Shown here one piece after another: positions 1-14,438 of a stretch of DNA of 64,000 bases. The notes below the pieces were generated by a model. The model was not told the origin of the DNA and ran no database searches. It was given only the letters and a program-made list of their open reading frames with translations. How positions within the stretch are numbered: the stretch's first letter is position 1; every line of letters begins with the position of its first letter. Source of the stretch: JACPFV01 sp038043245 (GTDB lineage: Bacteria; Pseudomonadota; Gammaproteobacteria; Nevskiales; Nevskiaceae); the NCBI GenBank assembly GCA_038043245.1, contig JBBTCH010000001.1, positions 1 to 64,000 on the forward strand. The letters run 5' to 3'. The position numbers and the translations under genes are program-made.

Positions 1-5752
<5,752 letters not shown>

Positions 5753-6083
5753 CGCTAGATCATCGTGAGCCCGGTGAGTTGAACGGCGCTGAGTCTTCCG
5801 AGTGTAGGCTTTAATCGATGTGTGCGTACCACGCCGCCAGTAAACGCCTTCAGGCGCTGCGGCGCCATAGATATTTTCACTCCGGCATGCGCGGGCGGAT
5901 GACCCCGGATCAGCCTGTCGAACGGGCCCGGCGGCAACGCCCGCGTAAATCCTGGTCCGGGTTCTGGGGGAATTGCCGCTTTAGGGCTGCTGTCCTGCGC
6001 GTGTGGCAAAAATGGCCCAAAATCTGCGTGTGGCGGGTGGCCGTCTACTAAGCTCGCATTCACTCACTGAGGAGATTCACCCC
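5753..6083. other. Divergent intergenic region, no gene recognised
   Basis: This 331-bp gap separates the minus-strand kinase from the plus-strand metzincin lipoprotein and should hold both promoters. A GGAG box at 6071-6074 lies nine bases before the GTG at 6084. Open frames in the gap on both strands have no recognisable domain. I see no convincing -35/-10 pair, operator or RNA element. Confidence 0.5.
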
Positions 6084-7712
6084 GTGCTGACCCGCCGTCC
6101 TACGCCCATCGTTGCCGCAATCGTTGTTCTTTCCGTGTTGCTGGGCGCCTGCCGCAGCAGTGACGTCGAGCTGAAATCAGCGGCGGTGCCCAAAGCCGAT
6201 GCTGCGCCCAAGGCGCAGTGGGTCGACAACCGTCTGGAGGTGAATGTACCGGTGCCGGTGATGACCTTCGGGCTTTCCGTGGAAGAGGCTGCCGCGTTGG
6301 CCCAAGCGTTGGACACGCACACCGTGGATCACAGCGTCGGCGACATCAATCAGGTCATTTCCACCGACACCGAAGAGCCGGCGGACGATCCCACCGCACT
6401 GCTGCCGCTGATGGGCGAGTCCATGCCGCATCCGGTGCTGCCCACCGCGATCTACGAGGTGAAAGCCGCGCCGGACAAGCTGGTGGCCGAGTTCCGCAAG
6501 GCGCTGGAGACCGCGAAATTATCCGACACACGCTTCGACGCGCTGGTGATGGAGGATTTTCTCGCGGCCGCGCTGCCCAAGCACGGTTTCAAGTTGAATC
6601 CGAACGCGCCGTCGATGGTGGTGGTGCATCTCGAGGCTTTCGGCGTCAGCACGCACGGCTGGAAAATCCAGGGCGATACCGGCTTTCTTGAGCCGGTGCG
6701 TCTGTTCGGTGACCGGCATCCGCTGCTGGTGCTGGATCCATCTGCCGAGGACGAACCCTATGACGCCACCAGCGGCGGCTATCGCAACCCGGTCACTGCC
6801 GACAATGCCCCGATCATCGCCAACTACGTGCGCGAGGCTACCGAGTTCCGCGTATTGCAGGGCAGCATCTATCCCGTGGCGCAGGCGGCCTGCCATGCGG
6901 TGACGGCGATCATGGGTGTCAAGGCGACCAGTCTTTCGCAGCTGCCGGTCGGTGTGTTCCGTCCGTTCGAAGAAGCCTTCCGGCCCGACGTCATCAAGGC
7001 GGCTTTCGACAACCTCACCGGCACCGATGTTTTCCTCGACGTGAAGATCCTCAGCCTGCCGGCGGATGATCCGGTGCTCGACGCCATCTCGCGCGCGGAA
7101 TTCCCCGCGTTTGAAGTGATGCGCGGCTACCTGACCGCGATGTGGGACAGCTACCACGTGGATCATCCGGGCTGCGAGGAATACCTGTCGGTGGTGTTCG
7201 TCGGCGATGCGGCGGCGGTCCCCGGCGGTGGCGTGCTCGGCATCGGGACCTATGACGACAATCCCGGCAAGCGCATCAGCATGTCGTGGGTGCACGATGC
7301 CTTCCGCTTTCTGCTCGACCCGGAAAGCCCGGGCTGCGCGGTGGGCAGCCAGGTGTTCAGCCCGTATTACTGCGAGGGCAAGGATTACCTCAACTGGTGG
7401 GAATACCTGATCAGCCACGAATCCGGCCACATCCTCGGCCAACGACATCCGCATGACGTGAGTACCGCCAGCGGCGGCACCCGCACCAGCGATTCGTTCA
7501 GCAGCATCTGGAGCAGCATGAGCTACCAGCAGGACGGCCGCATGATCGACTTCGGCGCCAACGACCGCGCCAACTGGCAGCGCAACCGCGCCGGATTCGC
7601 GTTCTACATCGCCGCGCAGAACGGTCGTGAAGGCACCCCGGAGTGGAACGAGGCGCTGGAAGCTGCCGACAAACTCGATTGGTTTGGCGTCTGGCAGGCG
7701 TTCAACCCGTAA
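6084..7712 (+). CDS. Metzincin-type zinc metalloprotease lipoprotein
   Basis: A GTG start behind GGAG gives a 542-residue lipoprotein with signal LTRRPTPIVAAIVVLSVLLGAC, shown here by its lipobox LLGAC. The upstream frame back to 6003 lacks a ribosome site. Near residue 445 the sequence HESGHILGQRH matches HExxHxxGxxH, the zinc site of metzincins (three His ligands and a catalytic Glu). SSMSY about 30 residues later fits the Met-turn. The first roughly 400 residues match no family I recognise. By signature it is a surface- or periplasm-anchored endopeptidase; the substrate is unknown. It is divergent from the PAS kinase, so sensing and expression could be linked, but only position suggests this. 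It has no C-terminal sorting tail, unlike the second metzincin at 29186-30274. Confidence 0.85.
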   Translation: MLTRRPTPIVAAIVVLSVLLGACRSSDVELKSAAVPKADAAPKAQWVDNRLEVNVPVPVMTFGLSVEEAAALAQALDTHTVDHSVGDINQVISTDTEEPADDPTALLPLMGESMPHPVLPTAIYEVKAAPDKLVAEFRKALETAKLSDTRFDALVMEDFLAAALPKHGFKLNPNAPSMVVVHLEAFGVSTHGWKIQGDTGFLEPVRLFGDRHPLLVLDPSAEDEPYDATSGGYRNPVTADNAPIIANYVREATEFRVLQGSIYPVAQAACHAVTAIMGVKATSLSQLPVGVFRPFEEAFRPDVIKAAFDNLTGTDVFLDVKILSLPADDPVLDAISRAEFPAFEVMRGYLTAMWDSYHVDHPGCEEYLSVVFVGDAAAVPGGGVLGIGTYDDNPGKRISMSWVHDAFRFLLDPESPGCAVGSQVFSPYYCEGKDYLNWWEYLISHESGHILGQRHPHDVSTASGGTRTSDSFSSIWSSMSYQQDGRMIDFGANDRANWQRNRAGFAFYIAAQNGREGTPEWNEALEAADKLDWFGVWQAFNP

Positions 7713-7714
7713 CG

Positions 7715-7748
7715 GTCATTCCGAGCCCTGCGCCGCGCTCAGGATGAC
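7715..7748. repeat. Short palindromic GTCATTCC-type element
   Basis: GTCATTCCGAGC is followed by GCTCAGGATGAC as an imperfect inverted repeat between two convergent genes. It overlaps the last codons of the TerB-like gene. It belongs to the same family as the 70-bp copies at 49135-49204 and 52878-52947, and could act as a bidirectional terminator. Confidence 0.6.
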
Positions 7749-8167
7749 GGCTGCGCCGTCAGCTTCTCGCGGATGAAGACCGCGTGCTCCACGTAGAGCA
7801 GGTCGGCGAGACGGCGCAGCAGCGCTTCTTCATGCGCATCCAGCCGTTGGTCGGCGTAGGCGACCCGCCATAGCCCGCGGATCAGTCCGCTTTTCTGGTC
7901 CGCGCTGAGCAGCGCGTTCACGGTCTTGACCGTGTCATGCAGAGAGACTGCCTGCTCGACATGGGTCTCGGCCTTTTCAATCAGCGCGTCCAGTTGTGCT
8001 TCAGTCAGGCCGTAGGCCTGTGACAGATGAACGCGGATGACCTGCATCTCGCTGTGCGTGATGCTGAGATCGGAGCGTGCGATTTCCAGCAGCAATTGAG
8101 CCACCGCCTGCTGCGGGCTGGGCGCAGTGGCCGGTGCTGGTTTGCGACCAAACAGACGTTTGAGCAT
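7739..8167 (-). CDS. TerB-like (tellurite-resistance B family) protein
   Basis: A 142-residue soluble protein starting MLKRLFGRK. A basic N-terminal stretch and a Pro/Ala linker lead into an all-helical domain (about residues 20-140) with the TerB-like pattern of ADQRLDAHEEALLRRLADLL. TerB-like domains bind metal ions and sit in stress or membrane-associated complexes; no ter partner is nearby, so resistance to tellurite should not be assumed. Its ATG overlaps the TGA of the upstream crotonase by one base (TGATG), so the two are probably translationally coupled. The last codons lie inside a dispersed palindrome. The longer upstream frame to 8245 overlaps the crotonase and is unlikely. Confidence 0.75.
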   Translation of the reverse strand: MLKRLFGRKPAPATAPSPQQAVAQLLLEIARSDLSITHSEMQVIRVHLSQAYGLTEAQLDALIEKAETHVEQAVSLHDTVKTVNALLSADQKSGLIRGLWRVAYADQRLDAHEEALLRRLADLLYVEHAVFIREKLTAQPSS

Positions 8168-8958
8168 CAGCGGTTCTTGTAGTTGGGTTTGCGCTTCTGC
8201 ATGAACGCCAGCACGCCTTCCATCGAATCTTCTGAGTGGCCGCATTCACGCTGCAGTTCGCGTTCCAGATCCAGTTGTGCAGACAGTCCGTTGAGAGCGG
8301 TCGCATTCTGCAGTTGCTTGATGCGGGCGAGGGCGACGCCGGGGCCGTCCGCCAGTTTTTGCGCCAACGCAGTGGCAGTGGTCAGTAACTGATCGTCGTC
8401 CACGACTTCCCAGATCAATCCCCAAGCCTGGGCCTTTTCTGCGGGGAGTTTTTCGCCCAGCATCGCCATGCCAGCGGCGCGCTGCGGGCCGACCAGTCGC
8501 GGCAACAACCACGTGGCGCCGGCGTCCGGCACCAGGCCGATGTTGACGAAAGCCTGAAGGAAATACGCCGAGCGCGCGGCGATCGTCAGGTCGGCCATCA
8601 GTGCCAGCGAACATCCCGCGCCAGCGGCCAGACCATTCACCGCGGAAACAATCGGCTTGGGGCAGGCGCGCATCTTCAGCACCAGCGGGTTGTAGTGACG
8701 CTCCAGCATCAGCCCCAGATCGAGTCTGCCCTGCGCGTCACGCGGCGGCAGCGTGCCGAGGTCGGCACCACTGCAGAATGCACGGCCTTCGCCGGCGAGC
8801 AGGATCGCGCGCACGGCGTCGTCCTCGATCGCGCGGTCGAATGCGGCGCTGAGCTCGGTAAGCAGGCCGGGCGTCAGCGCATTGAGCGCTTTCGGACGAT
8901 TGAAGCGGATGCGGGCGACGCGGTTTTCGATATCCAGCAGAATGTCTTGCATAGACAT
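8167..8958 (-). CDS. Enoyl-CoA hydratase/isomerase family protein (PaaG-like)
   Basis: A 263-residue crotonase-fold protein. Both oxyanion-hole segments are present: FCSGADL near residue 62 and NGLAAGAGCSLAL near 110. NIGLVPDAGATWLLPRLVG near 140-158 resembles the PaaG group of isomerases, where an Asp in this loop is catalytic, and lacks the second Glu typical of true hydratases. By family it would isomerise or hydrate an unsaturated acyl-CoA. There are no other phenylacetate genes nearby, so the role is more likely general acyl-CoA handling. The start may be this ATG or the one two codons later (MQDILL); neither has a strong ribosome site. It is the first gene of a coupled pair with the TerB-like gene. 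Confidence 0.85.
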   Translation of the reverse strand: MSMQDILLDIENRVARIRFNRPKALNALTPGLLTELSAAFDRAIEDDAVRAILLAGEGRAFCSGADLGTLPPRDAQGRLDLGLMLERHYNPLVLKMRACPKPIVSAVNGLAAGAGCSLALMADLTIAARSAYFLQAFVNIGLVPDAGATWLLPRLVGPQRAAGMAMLGEKLPAEKAQAWGLIWEVVDDDQLLTTATALAQKLADGPGVALARIKQLQNATALNGLSAQLDLERELQRECGHSEDSMEGVLAFMQKRKPNYKNR

Positions 8959-8975
8959 TATTCTAGGGCCGGCGC

Positions 8976-9464
8976 ATGGAAACCGAGATTTTTCTACTGT
9001 GGCTGGCGGTCGCCGCCCTGGTGCTCACGGGCCTTGCCGGGACCGTGTTGCCGGTGCTTCCCGGCGTGTCGCTGGTGTTCGCCGGCTTGTGGCTGGCAGC
9101 ATGGATCGAGCATTACGAGAAGGTCAGCGGGTTCATCGTGATCCTGCTGGGCGTACTCACCCTGCTGGCGATGGGCGTGGATGTCCTGGCGACGGCGCTC
9201 GGGGCCAAAAGAGTCGGCGCCAGCCGGCAGGCCATTCTTGGTGCGATGCTGGGCACTTTCTTCGGACTGTTCTTCGGCATCCTCGGCCTGCTGTTCGGCC
9301 CGTTCGCCGGTGCGGTGATCGGCGAGTTCATCGCGCGCGGTGGCTGGCAGCGGGCCACCGCAGTCGGTCTCGGTACCTGGCTGGGCTTGCTGTTCGGCGC
9401 GCTGGCGAAGATCGCGCTGAGCCTGACCATGCTCGGTGTTTTTGCGCTGGCCTATTTCATCTGA
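8976..9464 (+). CDS. DUF456 family inner-membrane protein
   Basis: A 162-residue hydrophobic protein with about four or five membrane segments. The glycine-rich GVDVLATALGAKRVGASRQA loop and the FFGILGLLFGPFAGAVIGE segment are typical of DUF456, whose function is not known. It is divergent from the crotonase 17 bp away. Its last 13 bases overlap the convergent di-iron hydroxylase gene. Confidence 0.85.
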   Translation: METEIFLLWLAVAALVLTGLAGTVLPVLPGVSLVFAGLWLAAWIEHYEKVSGFIVILLGVLTLLAMGVDVLATALGAKRVGASRQAILGAMLGTFFGLFFGILGLLFGPFAGAVIGEFIARGGWQRATAVGLGTWLGLLFGALAKIALSLTMLGVFALAYFI

Positions 9465-10396
9465 GGCTGTGCCGGCAGCCGTTTGACCTCGGTGCTCCAG
9501 GTGCGCACCGGCGTGTGACCTTCCCTTGTCCATTCCGGCGGCATCCAAAGGTGCTTCAGGCGCTGCCATAGCGGGCCGGGTGACAGCACGTCGCGGATCA
9601 TGTCGACGAATTCGTGCACGTTGAGGACGAGGAAGTTGTAACTCTTGACCTGATTGACGATGCCGTATTCGACTTTCTCGACCTCTTTCTCGTAGGTGCC
9701 GAACCAGCGGTCGAAGATGATCAGCACGCCGCCATAGTTTTTGTCGATGTATTGCGGGTTGCGGCCGTGATGCACGCGATGATTCGAGGGCGTGTCGAAG
9801 AGGTACTCATACCAGGCCGGGAGACGGTGGATGGACTCGGTATGCACGAAGTATTGATAGGCCAGATCCACGGCCAGCAGGAAGCCGACGACGGGGGGCG
9901 GTACGCCGAGCCATACCGGCGGCAGGTAGAACACGAAGATGCCGATGAAGGCGTTGAGGATGCTCTGACGCATGGCGGTGGTGAAGTTCATCACCTCGCC
10001 GCTGTGGTGCGGCACGTGCGCGGTCCAGAACCAGCGGATGCGATGGCTGCTGCGGTGGAACCAGTAATAGCAGAACTCGACCAATACGAAGATCGGGATG
10101 ATGGTCCAGGCGTTCACCGGAATGTCGAACAGCCGGTACTGATAGACCCAGATGAAGATCGCGCCGACGAACAGGGTGAATACCACCACTTCGGCGATCT
10201 GGTACGCCGTGCCGAGGCTGACGTTGGCGATGATCTCGCGCCAATCGAACTGCGCGGCGCGGCCGCGGCGTTTCATCACGTCCCATTCGATGAAGAATGT
10301 CAGCAGGAAGATCGGCGACATGCCGATCAGGAACACCTGCTTCCAGTCCACGGCGGGGCCGAAGCTGGCGACAATCCATTGATAGATCGGGTCCAT
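9452..10396 (-). CDS. Sterol desaturase / fatty acid hydroxylase family di-iron protein
   Basis: A 314-residue integral membrane protein; the start MDPIYQW has AGGAA six bases upstream, so the longer frame to 10456 is rejected. Histidine clusters of the family are all present: HRSSH (HX3H) near residue 120, HVPHH (HX2HH) near 135 and HRVHH (HX2HH) near 210. These bind two irons used for O2-dependent hydroxylation or desaturation of a lipid. Four or so membrane segments precede and surround them. The substrate cannot be told from sequence; bacterial members act on hopanoids, carotenoids, fatty alcohols and alkylglycerol ethers. The 3' end overlaps the DUF456 gene by 13 bp in convergent orientation. 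Confidence 0.88.
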   Translation of the reverse strand: MDPIYQWIVASFGPAVDWKQVFLIGMSPIFLLTFFIEWDVMKRRGRAAQFDWREIIANVSLGTAYQIAEVVVFTLFVGAIFIWVYQYRLFDIPVNAWTIIPIFVLVEFCYYWFHRSSHRIRWFWTAHVPHHSGEVMNFTTAMRQSILNAFIGIFVFYLPPVWLGVPPPVVGFLLAVDLAYQYFVHTESIHRLPAWYEYLFDTPSNHRVHHGRNPQYIDKNYGGVLIIFDRWFGTYEKEVEKVEYGIVNQVKSYNFLVLNVHEFVDMIRDVLSPGPLWQRLKHLWMPPEWTREGHTPVRTWSTEVKRLPAQPQMK

Positions 10397-10467
10397 GACG
10401 ATTCCTGCGTGCGACGGTACAAGTGCTTGAGGCGTTAGACTAGCCCATCCACCCACGGAGTAGCACC

Positions 10468-10569
10468 ATGAGCAAAGGTCAGGATCGCAAGAAGGAAGGC
10501 AAAAAGAAACCGCAGAAGACGCTGATGGAAAAGCGCGCCGAGAAACGCGCGAAACAAAACGCCCGCTGA
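10468..10569 (+). CDS. 33-residue lysine-rich protein
   Basis: ATG after GGAG (spacing about eight) opens a 34-codon frame, MSKGQDRKKEGKKKPQ..., ending in AKQNAR. Nearly half of the residues are Lys or Arg. Small proteins with this MSKGQDRKKE opening occur in other proteobacteria as hypotheticals, from memory. The charge suggests RNA or ribosome binding, but that is inference. It sits 27 bp before the MAPEG gene in the same direction and may be co-transcribed. Confidence 0.65.
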   Translation: MSKGQDRKKEGKKKPQKTLMEKRAEKRAKQNAR

Positions 10570-10595
10570 GCGCCGTTTAACCACAGGAGCGCGCC

Positions 10596-11000
10596 ATGCA
10601 GGCTTTGTTTGCGGCTTACCACTCCAGCCTGGTCGCGCTGTTCGTGCTGGCCGCGCTGGTCATCCTGCAGTCGCTGATCGCGGATGTGGCGGGCATCCGC
10701 GCCAAGCACGTCCCGGGCATGCCGGTCACGGACGGACACAAGAGTTTCTTTTTCCGTGCCGTGCGCGCCCACGGCAACAGCTACGAGAATCTGGGTCTGT
10801 TCCTGCTGCTGGTGCTGGTCTGCCTATTCGCCGGCGCCAGCGTGACCTGGGTTCGCAACTGGATCTGGGTGTTCGTCGCTGCGCGTGCGGCTCACATGGC
10901 TTGCTACTACGCCGATCTGCGTACGGCGCGCAGTGCCGCCTTCACCGCCGGTGTCGTCGCCGAGCTGGGCCTGCTGGGCTGTGCGTACATGGCGCTTTGA
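10596..11000 (+). CDS. MAPEG family membrane protein
   Basis: A 134-residue protein with four membrane helices, preceded by an AGGAG box. MAPEG features include the charged FFFRAVRAHGNSYENLGLFL segment (about residues 50-68) ending helix 1-2, and a RAAHMACYYADLRTARS stretch near 105-120. Bacterial MAPEG proteins may be glutathione transferases or peroxidases on lipid substrates, or have lost activity. A second, divergent MAPEG protein lies at 26968-27399. Confidence 0.85.
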   Translation: MQALFAAYHSSLVALFVLAALVILQSLIADVAGIRAKHVPGMPVTDGHKSFFFRAVRAHGNSYENLGLFLLLVLVCLFAGASVTWVRNWIWVFVAARAAHMACYYADLRTARSAAFTAGVVAELGLLGCAYMAL

Positions 11001-11035
11001 GAAAAATGTTCCAGGCACCTCAGAACAATTAGCCG

Positions 11036-11080
11036 TTCGCCCTGAGCTTGTCGAAGCCTGTCCTGAGCGTAGTCGAAGGG
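11036..11080. repeat. TTCGCCCTGAGC/GTCGAAG dispersed repeat
   Basis: Two head-to-tail copies of a CCTGAGCnnnGTCGAAG unit lie between the convergent MAPEG and PqiA-like genes. Each unit can fold on itself (CTTCGAC against GTCGAAG-like arms). The element is a common intergenic repeat type in proteobacteria, from memory, and may act as a transcription end or mRNA stabiliser. Confidence 0.7.
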
Positions 11081-11123
11081 GGAGAACAGCTTCGCCGGAA
11101 GACCTCGCGGAATTCTGCGCGCC

Positions 11124-12443
11124 CTAAGCCACCGGCGTTTTGGGTTCGATGGCCGAATCAATCAGGGTCGAGGTCAGCAGACCGGCGATGCAGAAAGCCA
11201 GAAACATGAAAAAGCCGATCTGCAGCGAAGTGCCGTTGGTGGTCAGGATGTCCACGCTGCCAACGCCCGCGGCGGCGAAGTTGGACAACTGGCTGGCCAT
11301 GATGCCGTTGAACCCGATGTAGGCCATGAACATGGCGACGACAAACACGTCGGCCATGGACCATTTGCCGGATTTCAGCGCGAAGAACCGGACGATGGAG
11401 GATTGCCGCAGGCCGCGCACGTCGTACAGGTAGGCGAACGAGGCCAGCAGTTTCGCCAGTGGGAAGATCACGCTGAAAATCATGATCAGCGCGCCGACCA
11501 CGATCATGTCGAACTTGCCGGTGGCCGTGAGCACCGTCACCACGTCGAGCACGCTCTTGCTCTGGAAATACAGCACCTGGTCAGTGAACACCACCGGCTC
11601 TCCCAGCAGCACGAACCGCAATTCCGAGATGCGCGCTTCAACCTCGATCATCGGCGTCAGCACGCCGCACAGCATCAGCACGCCGCAGCAAACGGCGAGT
11701 ACGGCGAGCCGGTGCGCGTTCTGTCGGCCCGGTGTCAACGCGGCAACGGCAAACAGCAGCGTCGTCAGGGCCAGCAGCGCCAGGGTCTGCTGCACTGCCC
11801 AGAGATGACTGATTTCCATCCGCTCGCCGATGGTCTGCTGGCAGGCCGGCCGGTCGCTGCACTGGTAGGCCGTGTGGATGTCCTCGATCGCGGTCTGGTC
11901 GACCACGGAGAACGTGGAGCGCGAGGCTTCCGTCATCAGGTGCTGCAGAAACTGGTTGAGGTCCTGCCGCGCGCCGGACTTCGCCAGCCGGTCAAGGATC
12001 TTGTCGGCGTAGATCGGAATGCCGCGCTTGACTTGCCGGATGTCGACGAAGCGCTCCATGACGTTCAGCTTCACCTTGCCCTTGGTGCGGCCCCACCAGT
12101 CGCCGCTTTCGCTTTCCTTTTTAGTCTGCAGACGCATGAAGCGGTCGGCTTCGGTGATCAGGGTGTCGAGCATCCGCTGCAGGTTGAGCTTGAGCGACGC
12201 CCGGGTATCAGGGGTGATCTCGAATTCGTTGATCTTTTTCTCGATGATGGCCGCGACCTGCTCCACCCAGGCGTCGGCGTTGAGCAGGCCATATTTGGCC
12301 TTGTTGAGCTCGGCCAGGTCTTCGCTCAGGCGTTGATGGGTCTGCAGGGTCGCGATCAGCTGCATCGACAGGCCCACGATCACCGCCAGCAGCAGCGCCA
12401 GCCCGGTGTTGATCCATTGTGATCGGGGCGGGGGTTCGCTCAT
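11124..12443 (-). CDS. PqiA domain-containing membrane protein
   Basis: A 439-residue protein with one N-terminal membrane segment (about 15-33), a long, mostly helical, extracytoplasmic region (about 35-215) and four further membrane segments at the C-terminus. KSGKWSMADVFVVAMFMAYI (about 350-370) is the hallmark of a single PqiA domain. PqiA proteins work with MCE-domain PqiB in lipid transport across the envelope; here there are no rubredoxin-like zinc ribbons, no second PqiA repeat and no MCE gene in sight, so it is a divergent, stand-alone form. It lies 34 bp downstream of the SDR gene on the same strand. Confidence 0.8.
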   Translation of the reverse strand: MSEPPPRSQWINTGLALLLAVIVGLSMQLIATLQTHQRLSEDLAELNKAKYGLLNADAWVEQVAAIIEKKINEFEITPDTRASLKLNLQRMLDTLITEADRFMRLQTKKESESGDWWGRTKGKVKLNVMERFVDIRQVKRGIPIYADKILDRLAKSGARQDLNQFLQHLMTEASRSTFSVVDQTAIEDIHTAYQCSDRPACQQTIGERMEISHLWAVQQTLALLALTTLLFAVAALTPGRQNAHRLAVLAVCCGVLMLCGVLTPMIEVEARISELRFVLLGEPVVFTDQVLYFQSKSVLDVVTVLTATGKFDMIVVGALIMIFSVIFPLAKLLASFAYLYDVRGLRQSSIVRFFALKSGKWSMADVFVVAMFMAYIGFNGIMASQLSNFAAAGVGSVDILTTNGTSLQIGFFMFLAFCIAGLLTSTLIDSAIEPKTPVA

Positions 12444-12477
12444 GACGCCGGATGCAGGCCGGGCTGCTCGCTCAAGA

Positions 12478-13548
12478 TTATCGTGCGCGTCGGCGTTGCA
12501 GCAGGCCGTCGTCCAGCACTTGCTGGAAGTGATCGCTGAGTGTCTGTTCCAGCGGCCGGTATTGCAGGCCGAGCTCCTTGACGCTCTTGCGGTTGTCGAA
12601 GCCGATCTTGTAACCGACGTTCAGGCTGACGAACTTTCGCGTCAGTCGCGCGAAGGGCGCGATCAGATAGATCAGTGCCTTGGGCGCGGTGAACTTCGGG
12701 AATTTGTACTTGCCGCCAAACTTCGCGCGCAGCATTTTTCCCATCTCCAATGCATTGGTGTTCGCGGCATTGGTGATGTGCCGGCCCTTGGCTGCCGGTG
12801 TGAAGCCGGCCTTGATGTGTGCCAGCGCGACGTCGCGCACGTCAACCACGCCCATCCACAGGTCGGGCGCCGCGGGATACATGGTGCCGTTGGCCAGCTG
12901 ACGGATGAAGACCAGACTGGTGGAGGCGCTGGCCTGTGTCAGCGAGGGGCCGAGCACGAGGCCCGGGTTGATGGTGACGAGGTCCCAGCGCGATTGTTTC
13001 TTCTGGATCGCCCAGGCTTCCCTTTCAGCGACGGTTTTCGAATACGGGTAGGGCTGGTGGTCGACGCTGCTGGAGGTGTTCCAGTGGTCTTCGGTGAAAA
13101 TGCCCTTGGGCACTTTGAGGCCGTCAATATTGTCGCCGTAGATCGCTACCACGCTGCTGGTCAGCACGACACGTTTGACCGATGCGACGCGATTCACGCT
13201 TTCCAGGACATTGCGCGTGCCTTCCAGCGCCGGCCGCACCAAGGCTTCGTGGGCATCCTTGAATCCGCTGATGACAAAGGGCGAAGCGGTATGCATCACC
13301 AGCTCACAACCCTGCATGGCGGCGTCGTAGGCCCCCGGGTCGAGCAAGTCCGCCTTGAACAGTTTCAGCTTGTCGCCGTGCACGGTTTTGAGCGTGTGCA
13401 GATGCTCCATGCCGGATTTCTTCGCCGGGTCGCGCACCGTGCCATGCACCGTGTAACCGGCTTCGAGCAGATATTTCACCAGCCAGCTGGCGATGTAGCC
13501 GCTGGCGCCGGTGACCAGCACCGGAACTTGCGCGTTGATGGTCGTCAT
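12478..13548 (-). CDS. NAD(P)-dependent epimerase / dihydroflavonol-4-reductase-like SDR
   Basis: A 356-residue extended short-chain dehydrogenase. The Rossmann motif TGASGYIAS is at about residues 13-21 and the catalytic YPYSK (YxxxK) near 167. VLTSSVVAIYG supplies the upstream Ser. The pattern is that of dihydroflavonol reductase-like and cinnamoyl-CoA-reductase-like enzymes, which reduce or oxidise a carbonyl group on a small molecule. It sits between the pseudouridine synthase and PqiA-like genes, all on the minus strand with gaps of 26 and 34 bp. The substrate is not predictable. Confidence 0.85.
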   Translation of the reverse strand: MTTINAQVPVLVTGASGYIASWLVKYLLEAGYTVHGTVRDPAKKSGMEHLHTLKTVHGDKLKLFKADLLDPGAYDAAMQGCELVMHTASPFVISGFKDAHEALVRPALEGTRNVLESVNRVASVKRVVLTSSVVAIYGDNIDGLKVPKGIFTEDHWNTSSSVDHQPYPYSKTVAEREAWAIQKKQSRWDLVTINPGLVLGPSLTQASASTSLVFIRQLANGTMYPAAPDLWMGVVDVRDVALAHIKAGFTPAAKGRHITNAANTNALEMGKMLRAKFGGKYKFPKFTAPKALIYLIAPFARLTRKFVSLNVGYKIGFDNRKSVKELGLQYRPLEQTLSDHFQQVLDDGLLQRRRAR

Positions 13549-13574
13549 GGATTTTCCCCTGGAGTTGGCCGGTA

Positions 13575-14438
13575 TTAAAGCATGCGGCGGCTGCTGAACT
13601 CGCGGGGCTGCCCGGTGACAGGGTCGGTGAATGCAATGGAGCGGGCGAGCAGCTTCAGCGGGTGCGAGAAATCGTCATCCGCTTCGTTTTTCAATTCGGG
13701 GTAGAGCGGGTCGTTGACGATGGCCGCGCCCAGCGCCGCCATGTGCACGCGCAACTGGTGTTGCTTGCCGGTCACGGGGCGCAAGCGGTAGAGACTCAGA
13801 TCGCCGCGCCGCTCGGCGATTTCAATCTGCGTTTCGGTGTTCGCATTACCGACGGCTTCGCGCATGCGGAAGAACGGTTCGCCCTTGACCAGCCGGCTGC
13901 GGCGCGTGAGCGGGAACTCCAGATCCAGATGCGGCGCCAGCGCCTCGTAAACCTTGTGCATCTGCCGCGTCGCAAACAGTTTCTGATAGGCGGCGCGCGT
14001 GGCCGGATTCACCGACAGCAACACGACGCCGGCGGTGCCGCGGTCAATCCGGTGCAGCGGTGTCAGCTGGTCGAGGCCGGTCAGTTTTTTCAGACGTACC
14101 AATAGCGTCTGTTGCAGGAATCTTCCCGACGGCATCACTGGAAGAAAATGCGGCTTGTCGGCGACCAGCAGATGCTCGTCCTGAAACAGAATCTGGGCTT
14201 CGAACGGAATCTCGACTTCCGTTTCAAGTTCGCGGAAATAGCGGATGCGCACACCCGCGGCGAACGCACTGCCGGGTTGCAGTGGCTGCCCGGCTTCGTC
14301 CAGCACCCGGCCGCGCTGCATGCGCGAATGCCAGTCCTCCAGGCTGATCTCAGAAAAACGCGCGGCGAGGAATTCGAGGACGGTTTTCCATTCGCCGGCC
14401 GGCGTGACTACCGAGCTGGCGCTGACACCGTCGTGCAT
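13575..14438 (-). CDS. RluA-family pseudouridine synthase
   Basis: A 287-residue enzyme with the catalytic loop LHRIDRGTAGVVLLS near residues 148-162; the Asp in HRIDR is the invariant nucleophile. KVYEALAP and a later KQHQLRVHMAALG motif are also typical of the family. The first 75 residues resemble an S4-like RNA-binding domain. It would convert specific uridines in rRNA or tRNA to pseudouridine; the exact target is not clear. The ATG overlaps the TGA of the upstream propeller gene by one base, an odd pairing of a housekeeping enzyme with secreted proteins. Confidence 0.9.
   Translation of the reverse strand: MHDGVSASSVVTPAGEWKTVLEFLAARFSEISLEDWHSRMQRGRVLDEAGQPLQPGSAFAAGVRIRYFRELETEVEIPFEAQILFQDEHLLVADKPHFLPVMPSGRFLQQTLLVRLKKLTGLDQLTPLHRIDRGTAGVVLLSVNPATRAAYQKLFATRQMHKVYEALAPHLDLEFPLTRRSRLVKGEPFFRMREAVGNANTETQIEIAERRGDLSLYRLRPVTGKQHQLRVHMAALGAAIVNDPLYPELKNEADDDFSHPLKLLARSIAFTDPVTGQPREFSSRRML

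Noticed and set aside
5755..6063. A 102-codon minus-strand frame upstream of the PAS kinase
   Set aside because: Pro-rich, no domain, no convincing ribosome site, and it fills the divergent promoter region.
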